From an uncultured Oscillospiraceae bacterium (GTDB taxonomy: Bacteria; Bacillota; Clostridia; Oscillospirales; Oscillospiraceae): a stretch of 64,000 bases of DNA. The notes below the pieces were generated by a model. It was not told the DNA's origin. It did not search any database and was given only the letters and a program-made list of their open reading frames with translations. Made by a program: the position numbers and the translations under genes. The number at the start of each line of letters is the position of its first letter. Positions within the stretch are counted from its first letter, which is position 1. This document shows, piece by piece, positions 58,741 to 64,000 of this stretch. Location of the stretch: assembly GCA_905234855.1 (NCBI GenBank), contig CAJOIU010000004.1, positions 1-64,000 of the forward strand, in the 5' to 3' direction.

Positions 58741-60015
58741 TTATGATAGGTATTCAAAATGCAGCTCCGCGATGCTGATGGTATCGCCGTCGGAAAGACC
58801 CATCTCCTCCATGCGGTCGTAAACGCCCGCCTCCCGCAGCTTGCGGTCGAGGTACATCCGGGATTCATAGTCGGAGAAATTGACCCGCGCCACCAAGCGG
58901 TCGAGCCAGTCACCCCGCAGCTGCCAAACATCGTCGATCAGCTCGATGACGAGATCGTCCGCCGTGCCGAGCTTCACCTCCGGCGCGACGTAATCCGCCT
59001 CGAATACCGTTACGGGCGGCAGCTCCGCCAGCTTCCCGGCGGCGGCCATGGTCAGCTCATGCAGACCCTGATGCGCCGCGGCGGAGATCTCGAAGAACTC
59101 ATACCCCCGCTCCGTCACATAGGCGCGCAGGGCGTCAAGAGGCTCCCGATCCTCGCCCAGCAGATCGCATTTGTTCGCGGCGACGAGCTGGGGACGCTCG
59201 GCAAGCTCGGGGCTGTATTCCCGCAGCTCGGCGTTGATGGCCTCGAAATCCGCGATAGGATCCCGCCCCTCGCTGCCGGAGACGTCCACGACATGGATCA
59301 GCAGGCGGCAGCGGTCGATATGCCGCAGGAAATCATGTCCGAGACCCGCGCCCTCGCTGGCGCCCTCGATGATGCCGGGAATATCCGCCATGACAAAAGA
59401 GACGCCCGGCCCGGCATAGACGACGCCGAGGTTTGGATAGAGGGTGGTGAAAGGGTAATTTGCGATCTTCGGATGCGCCCGGCTCACGACGGAAAGAAGC
59501 GTCGATTTGCCTACGTTCGGGAAGCCGACGAGACCCACATCCGCCAAGAGCTTCAGCTCCAGAATGACCTCCCGGTATTCGCCCGGCAGACCGGGCTTGG
59601 CGAAGTGGGGCGTCTGGCGGGTGGGTGTGGCAAAGTGCTTATTGCCCCAGCCGCCCCGGCCGCCCCGGGCGAGGATAAAGCTGTCCGCAGCGGACATATC
59701 CTGCATGACCGCGCCGGAGTCCTTGTCCCGGATCACGGTGCCCTTCGGTACGCGCAGGATCACGTCCTCGCCGTCCTTGCCGGAGCAGCGCTTGCCCTGC
59801 CCGGGCATGCCGTTCGGGGCGATGAATTTGCGCTTATAGCGGAAATCCATCAGCGTGGACATAGAGGGATCGACCTGCACGACGATGTTGCCGCCGCGCC
59901 CGCCATCGCCCCCGTCGGGGCCGCCCGCGGCGACATATTTCTCCCGGTGGAAGGCCACCGCGCCGCCGCCGCCGTCCCCGGCGCGGACGGTGATCGTAAC
60001 TTTATCAACAAACAT
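58741..60015 (-). CDS. obgE: GTPase Obg/CgtA
   Basis: This 424-residue ribosome-associated GTPase has the glycine-rich Obg fold (GDGGGGAVAFHREKYV, GGPDGGDGGRGGNIV), the G domain (G1 GFPNVGKST, G3 DIPGIIEGA, G4 NKCDLL) and a C-terminal OCT domain (VWQLRGDWLDRLVARVNF). It is needed for 50S maturation and stress response. The start has only a weak GGGTGATG. It is third after rplU and rpmA, the classical order. Confidence 0.97.
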   Translation of the reverse strand: MFVDKVTITVRAGDGGGGAVAFHREKYVAAGGPDGGDGGRGGNIVVQVDPSMSTLMDFRYKRKFIAPNGMPGQGKRCSGKDGEDVILRVPKGTVIRDKDSGAVMQDMSAADSFILARGGRGGWGNKHFATPTRQTPHFAKPGLPGEYREVILELKLLADVGLVGFPNVGKSTLLSVVSRAHPKIANYPFTTLYPNLGVVYAGPGVSFVMADIPGIIEGASEGAGLGHDFLRHIDRCRLLIHVVDVSGSEGRDPIADFEAINAELREYSPELAERPQLVAANKCDLLGEDREPLDALRAYVTERGYEFFEISAAAHQGLHELTMAAAGKLAELPPVTVFEADYVAPEVKLGTADDLVIELIDDVWQLRGDWLDRLVARVNFSDYESRMYLDRKLREAGVYDRMEEMGLSDGDTISIAELHFEYLS

Positions 60016-60079
60016 GTGACATCACCCAATGGAAAGGATACAAAAAGCGGCGGTAGATGTTACCGCCGCTTTCGAATAA

Positions 60080-60340
60080 TTACTGCTGAACCTCGTATAC
60101 GGAGACCTTCTTGCGGTCAGAGCCGTAACGCTCGAACTTCACGATGCCGTCTGCCTTCGCATAGAGGGTATCGTCGCCGCCGCGGCCCACGTTGGTGCCG
60201 GGGTGGATCTTCGTGCCGCGCTGACGGACAAGGATGTTGCCGGCCAGAACGAACTGACCGTCGGCCCGCTTCGCGCCGAGGCGCTTGGAATTACTGTCGC
60301 GACCGTTTTTGGTGGAGCCGCCGCCCTTTTTATGTGCCAT
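60080..60340 (-). CDS. rpmA: Ribosomal protein L27 (no N-terminal extension)
   Basis: This 86-residue L27 begins [20 protein letters not shown], with the mature-type N-terminus directly after the start. Many Firmicutes instead encode a short extension (ending in a FFA or LFA cleavage motif) removed by the protease Prp, whose gene usually lies between rplU and rpmA. Here the gap to rplU is only 17 bp and contains no prp. GGAGG precedes the ATG. Confidence 0.97.
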   Translation of the reverse strand: MAHKKGGGSTKNGRDSNSKRLGAKRADGQFVLAGNILVRQRGTKIHPGTNVGRGGDDTLYAKADGIVKFERYGSDRKKVSVYEVQQ

Positions 60341-60357
60341 GTGATTTTCCCTCCTTG

Positions 60358-60669
60358 TCAGCCGATGGCGCCGATCTCAACCTTGGTGTAAGGCTGACGA
60401 TGGCCCTTGGTGTTGCGATAGCCCTTCTTGGGCTTCATCTTGTAGACACGGATCTTCTTCGCGCGACCCTGCTTGACGACGGTGCCGGCGACGGAAGCGC
60501 CTTCTACATAAGGAGCGCCAAAGGTGCTGCCCTCTTCGCCGATGACGGCCAGAACCTTGTCGAACTTGACGGAAGCGCCTTCCTCGGCGTCCAGCTTCTC
60601 GACGAAGATCACGTCGCCCTCGGCCACGCGGTACTGCTTACCGCCGGTCTCGATGATTGCGTGTTTCAT
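60358..60669 (-). CDS. rplU: Ribosomal protein L21
   Basis: This 103-residue protein begins [19 protein letters not shown] and ends [19 protein letters not shown], both diagnostic for L21. It is the first gene of rplU-rpmA-obg. A leader of about 80 nt between the promoter and the start contains a short hairpin (TCAAAGCCGCTTTGA) and may carry an L21 autoregulatory element, which I did not verify. Confidence 0.97.
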   Translation of the reverse strand: MKHAIIETGGKQYRVAEGDVIFVEKLDAEEGASVKFDKVLAVIGEEGSTFGAPYVEGASVAGTVVKQGRAKKIRVYKMKPKKGYRNTKGHRQPYTKVEIGAIG

Positions 60670-60754
60670 ACGAAAATATTCCTTCCTTTCGGGCTCGCTG
60701 TCCCGGGGGCGGCCATGGCCGACTTAAAATGACCCCTTTCAAAGCGGCTTTGAT

Positions 60755-60783
60755 ATCATAGCATACGCCTGTCCGCTTGTCAA
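60755..60783 (-). promoter_or_regulatory. Promoter of rplU-rpmA-obg
   Basis: On the minus strand TTGACA (60783-60778), a 17-bp spacer and extended -10 TGCTATGAT (TATGAT 60760-60755). Confidence 0.85.
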
Positions 60784-60808
60784 ATGATTTTTTTGCCTAG
60801 GAAAACTC

Positions 60809-60838
60809 TTGACGACGGCGGGAGATGATGTCTATTAT
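60809..60838 (+). promoter_or_regulatory. Promoter of the RNA methyltransferase-dprA-topA operon
   Basis: TTGACG (60809-60814), an 18-bp spacer and TATTAT (60833-60838), about 33 bp before the ATG. Confidence 0.65.
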
Positions 60839-60871
60839 AATACATAAATAAATTGATTCAAGAGGCGGCAT

Positions 60872-61597
60872 ATGGAGATCATCCGATCCCGGCAGAACGA
60901 GCTCATAAAGCATTTTATCGCCCTCGGCGCGGATGTGAAGGCGCGTCAGGCGGCGGGGGAATATATCTGCGCGGGGGACAAGCTGCTGCGGGAGGCGGCG
61001 GCCTCCGGCGCGGAGATCGGCTGCGTGCTGACGGCCGAGCCGCGGGAGGGCTTTCCCTGCCGACTGGTGACGCCGGAGCTGCTGCGGGCAGTGTCCCCGC
61101 TGCAGAACAGTCCCGGCCCGGTGTTCACGGTGAAGATGCGGCCGCTGCCGCCTCCGGAGACCCTCGCGCGGGTGATCGTACTGGAGAACGTGCAGGATCC
61201 CGGCAACGTCGGAACCGTCCTGCGGACGGCGGACGCCTTCGGCATCGACCTTGTGGCGCTGTGCGGCGCGTGCGCCGATCCCTATAACCCCAAGACCGTC
61301 CGCGCCTCCATGGGCGCGATCTTTCGGCAGAGTGTCGTCCGTGCCGAAACAGAGGAACTGCGGACGATCCTCGGCGGTCTGCCGCTGTATGGCGCGGCGC
61401 TGGAGGCGGACGCGGAGGATATCCGCTTGCTGCCGAAAACGGGGCTGGCCGTGGCCGTGGGAAACGAAGGGCGGGGGCTGACGCCGGAGCTTTTGGCGCA
61501 GTGCGCCGGATCGGTCGTCATTCCGATGCAGCCCCGCGCGGAATCGCTGAACGCCGGGGTCGCGGCGGCGGTGGTCATGTGGGAGATGGTGCGGTAG
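60872..61597 (+). CDS. SpoU/TrmH family RNA 2'-O-methyltransferase
   Basis: This 241-residue SPOUT methyltransferase has an N-terminal substrate-binding domain and the knot motifs LENVQDPGNVGTVLRTADAFG (motif 1, with catalytic Arg), AVAVGNEGRGL (motif 2) and VIPMQPRAESLNAGVAAAVVMWE (motif 3). The likely target is a 23S rRNA or tRNA ribose. AGAGGCGG precedes the ATG. It ends 1 bp before dprA. Confidence 0.9.
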   Translation: MEIIRSRQNELIKHFIALGADVKARQAAGEYICAGDKLLREAAASGAEIGCVLTAEPREGFPCRLVTPELLRAVSPLQNSPGPVFTVKMRPLPPPETLARVIVLENVQDPGNVGTVLRTADAFGIDLVALCGACADPYNPKTVRASMGAIFRQSVVRAETEELRTILGGLPLYGAALEADAEDIRLLPKTGLAVAVGNEGRGLTPELLAQCAGSVVIPMQPRAESLNAGVAAAVVMWEMVR

Positions 61598-61598
61598 C

Positions 61599-62744
61599 AT
61601 GGCAAGACTGAAATACTGGGTTTGGCTGTCGTGCGTCGGCGGCGTGCGGCCGATAACAAAATACCGGCTGTGCGAGGCAATGGACGGGCCGGAAAAGCTG
61701 TTTTTTGCCGGACGGGACGAGATTCTGGCCGCCGGCGCAACGGAAGCAGAGGCGGATCGGCTGGCGGACAAGAGCATGGCGGGCGCCTCCCGCGCGATCT
61801 CTTCCTGCGCCGAGCGCGGGATCACGATCCTCACGCTGCAGGACGCCACTTATCCCGAGCGGCTTCGGAATATTCCCGATCCGCCGGTGGTACTGTATGT
61901 ATGGGGACAGCTCCCGGCGGTGGACGAGCATTTGCTCATTGCCGTGATCGGCACGCGCCGCCCCTCGCCCTATGGGATGCGGATGGCGGCCAAGCTGGGC
62001 GGAGAGCTCACCGAGGGCGGCGGGATCGTCGTATCGGGTCTGGCCGAGGGCTGCGACAGCGCCGCGATGGAAGCAGCGCTTCGGGCGGGCGGCCGCACGG
62101 TAGGCGTGCTCGGCACGGCCATCGACGTGGTGTATCCCGCGAAGCACCGCAGTCTTTTTGAAGCGGTGAAGGCAAACGGCGCGCTGGTGAGCGAGTATGC
62201 GCCGGGGATGCGGACATTCCCGGCGGACTTCAAGGCGCGCAATCGCATCATCTCCGGCCTGTCCGTCGGCGTGGTGGTGGCGGAGGCGCCGATCCGCAGC
62301 GGCACCCGGGTCACGGCGAACTTTGCGTTGGATCAGGGGCGGGATGTTTTCGCCGTTCCCGGCAACGCGGACGCAGCGTCCATGGCGGGCTGCAACGATC
62401 TTCTGGCTCACGGCGCCATCGTAACTACTTGCGGGGCGGACATTTTCGCGGAATATCGGTCAAGAAACGACCTGCTGCCCCAAAAAATGACGGCGACACC
62501 TATTAAAAAAGAGATTGACAAGCCCAAGGACATAGTTTATATTGACCTATCGGAAGCGCCGGAAAATCTGCCCGCGGATCAGCGGGCGATCCTCCGGGCG
62601 ATGACCCGTTCGGAGATGCATGCCGATGAGATCATCGAGGCGACAGGTCTTCCCGCAGCGGCGGCGCTGGCAGCGCTGACCATGCTGCAGGTGACGGGAT
62701 ATATCACCCAGAGCGCGGGACGGCGCTATACGCGGAAACAATGA
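61599..62744 (+). CDS. dprA: DNA-processing protein DprA
   Basis: This 381-residue protein has a Rossmann-like domain (IAVIGTRRPSPYGMRMA, VVSGLAEGCDSAAMEAAL, LGTAIDVVYPAKH, FKARNRIISGLSVGVVVAEAP, FAVPGN) that binds ssDNA and loads RecA. The C-terminal winged-helix segment (ATGLPAAAALAALTMLQVTGYI) is present. The N-terminal SAM-like region is normal. It lies between the methyltransferase and topA, the usual dprA-topA order in Firmicutes. Confidence 0.96.
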   Translation: MARLKYWVWLSCVGGVRPITKYRLCEAMDGPEKLFFAGRDEILAAGATEAEADRLADKSMAGASRAISSCAERGITILTLQDATYPERLRNIPDPPVVLYVWGQLPAVDEHLLIAVIGTRRPSPYGMRMAAKLGGELTEGGGIVVSGLAEGCDSAAMEAALRAGGRTVGVLGTAIDVVYPAKHRSLFEAVKANGALVSEYAPGMRTFPADFKARNRIISGLSVGVVVAEAPIRSGTRVTANFALDQGRDVFAVPGNADAASMAGCNDLLAHGAIVTTCGADIFAEYRSRNDLLPQKMTATPIKKEIDKPKDIVYIDLSEAPENLPADQRAILRAMTRSEMHADEIIEATGLPAAAALAALTMLQVTGYITQSAGRRYTRKQ

Positions 62745-62763
62745 TTTTTAGCGAGGAATGGAT

Positions 62764-64000
62764 ATGGCAAAGGCAAAGAGCGAGCTCGTGATCGTGGAGT
62801 CTCCCGCGAAAGCGAGAACGATCGAAAAATATCTCGGCGGCGATTATAAGGTGGTTGCCTCCATGGGGCATCTCCGGGATCTGCCGAAGAGCAATATGGG
62901 CGTCGATATTGAAAACGGGTTTGAACCGAATTACCAGCCCGTCAAAGGCCGGGAGGACGTGATCGACTCTCTGAAAAAAGCGGCGAAAAAGGCAAACACC
63001 GTCTATCTCGCGACCGACCCGGACCGCGAGGGAGAAGCGATTTCATGGCACTTGAAGGAGCTTTTGGATCTGCCGGACGAAAAGGCGCGCCGCGTCACCT
63101 TTAATGAAATCACGAAAAAGGTCGTGCAGGACAGTATCGAGCATCCGCGGGACATCGATCAGGATCTGGTGGATGCCCAGCAGGCACGCCGCATCCTTGA
63201 CCGTATCGTGGGCTATAAGCTCAGCCCGCTTCTCTGGCGCAAGATCCGCAAGGGTCTTTCCGCCGGGCGCGTCCAGTCCGTCGCCACGCGGATGGTGGTG
63301 GATCGGGAGGAGGAGATCAAAAACTTTGTCCCGGAGGAATATTGGTATCTGAACGCTAAGCTCGCCACCGCCGAAGGGGAGAGCTTCGAGGCGCTGTTCC
63401 ACGGCACCGAGACGAAGAAGATGGAGCTGCACAGCGAGCAGGACGTCGATGCCGTCTGCCGCTCTGTGGAGGGAAAGCCCTTCGTCATCCGCACCGTGAA
63501 GCACGGGAAAAAGCAGCGCAGCCCGTCGCCCCCGTTCATCACCTCCACGCTGCAGCAGGAGGCGTCCCGCCGGCTGGGCATGACCCCGCGCCGGACGATG
63601 AGCATCGCCCAGCAGCTCTATGAGGGCGTGGATATTGAGGGCGAGGGCACCGTCGGCCTTATCACCTATATGCGTACCGACTCCCTGCGCCTGTCCGAAG
63701 ACGCGCTGGCCGCCGCGGGCGTATTCATCCGCGAGAGGTATGGCGAGGCGTATTATTACGGCAAGCCCCGCAGGTTCAAGACAGGCTCCAACGCGCAGGA
63801 CGCCCACGAGGCGATCCGTCCCTCCGTTCCGAGCCTTACGCCGGAGCGGGTGCGCAAGAGCCTCACGGGCGAGCAATACCGCCTTTACCGCCTCATTTGG
63901 GGTCGGTTCACCGCGAGCCAGATGGCAAACGCCGTGTATGACAACGTAACGGTGGACGCTGTGTGCGAGGGGTATCTCTTTCGGGCGAACCATTCCGAGA
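62764..64000 (+). CDS. topA: DNA topoisomerase I (partial, runs off the window)
   Basis: The reading frame is open from 62764 to the end of the window (412 codons). It begins MAKAKSELVIVESPAKARTI, the Toprim motif of type IA topoisomerases, and continues with the acidic metal site TDPDREGEAISWHL, ARRILDRIVGYKLSPLLW and the catalytic-Tyr motif YMRTDSLRLS. GAGG lies 7 nt upstream of 62764; an in-frame ATG at 62758 overlaps it. The C-terminal zinc domains are outside the window. It relaxes negative supercoils. Confidence 0.96.
   Translation, partial: MAKAKSELVIVESPAKARTIEKYLGGDYKVVASMGHLRDLPKSNMGVDIENGFEPNYQPVKGREDVIDSLKKAAKKANTVYLATDPDREGEAISWHLKELLDLPDEKARRVTFNEITKKVVQDSIEHPRDIDQDLVDAQQARRILDRIVGYKLSPLLWRKIRKGLSAGRVQSVATRMVVDREEEIKNFVPEEYWYLNAKLATAEGESFEALFHGTETKKMELHSEQDVDAVCRSVEGKPFVIRTVKHGKKQRSPSPPFITSTLQQEASRRLGMTPRRTMSIAQQLYEGVDIEGEGTVGLITYMRTDSLRLSEDALAAAGVFIRERYGEAYYYGKPRRFKTGSNAQDAHEAIRPSVPSLTPERVRKSLTGEQYRLYRLIWGRFTASQMANAVYDNVTVDAVCEGYLFRANHSE

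Overview
The window looks like chromosomal DNA of a GC-rich, gut-type clostridium, probably from the Oscillospiraceae. The indications are sigma-A style promoters, strong Shine-Dalgarno sequences, an FMN riboswitch before an ECF riboflavin transporter, DUF815, DUF554, DegV and PcrA proteins, and clostridial-type lipoproteins. This is judged from gene content only. No tRNA, rRNA or CRISPR array was seen.

Layout. (1) 0-5.8 kb: a divergent dlt-like locus. One arm encodes a lipoprotein with an SGNH-like domain. The other encodes a stand-alone adenylation enzyme, a fold-III PLP decarboxylase, a left-handed beta-helix acyltransferase and a carrier protein. (2) 5.8-12.6 kb: a small lipoprotein, riboswitch-controlled ribU, a SLOG protein, and a four-gene sugar-type ABC importer. 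(3) 12.6-14.9 kb: the 3' fragment of asnB, abutted by a large serine recombinase and a small TnpW-like gene. (4) 14.9-29.7 kb: one co-directional branched-chain amino acid block, leuA-leuC-leuD-leuB-ilvB-ilvN-[Thr/Pro-rich surface protein]-[MscS]-ilvC-ilvD-[DUF815 ATPase]-ilvA. It is headed by a leader-peptide attenuator. (5) 29.8-46 kb: DUF554, an E2-like acyltransferase, a LOG protein, a ferredoxin-nitroreductase, an M20 peptidase, the CCA enzyme, DegV, a small AT-hook-like protein, a cadC-HMA-cadA metal operon, an aminotransferase/Lrp pair, a DtxR-like regulator, pcrA and a MATE exporter. (6) 46-57 kb: infC-rpmI-rplT with an autoregulatory-type leader, deoC, a two-OB-fold ssDNA-binding protein, glgA, tspO, a 1010-residue secreted beta-solenoid protein, a two-component system and a small secreted protein. 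(7) 57-64 kb: the 5' part of asnB, then obg-rpmA-rplU, and divergently an RNA methyltransferase, dprA and the start of topA.

The most striking feature is asnB. Codons 1-504 lie at 57131-58642 and the last 104 codons at 12595-12909, on the same strand but 44.2 kb apart. They rejoin exactly in frame through a shared GGC, and a serine recombinase ends at one of the junctions. The intervening DNA carries core genes (ilv, leu, infC-rpmI-rplT, pcrA), so this is not an ordinary prophage. It is either an unusual recombinase-mediated chromosomal rearrangement or an assembly join, and it needs to be tested.

Other points of interest are a leucine/isoleucine leader peptide whose 3' coding part is perfectly complementary to the terminator loop; two genes (pcrA and a SLOG gene) whose -10 box sits exactly 9 nt before the ATG, predicting leaderless mRNAs; one palindromic -35 hexamer shared by the divergent pcrA and MATE promoters; and an L27 that lacks the cleavable N-terminal extension common in Firmicutes.
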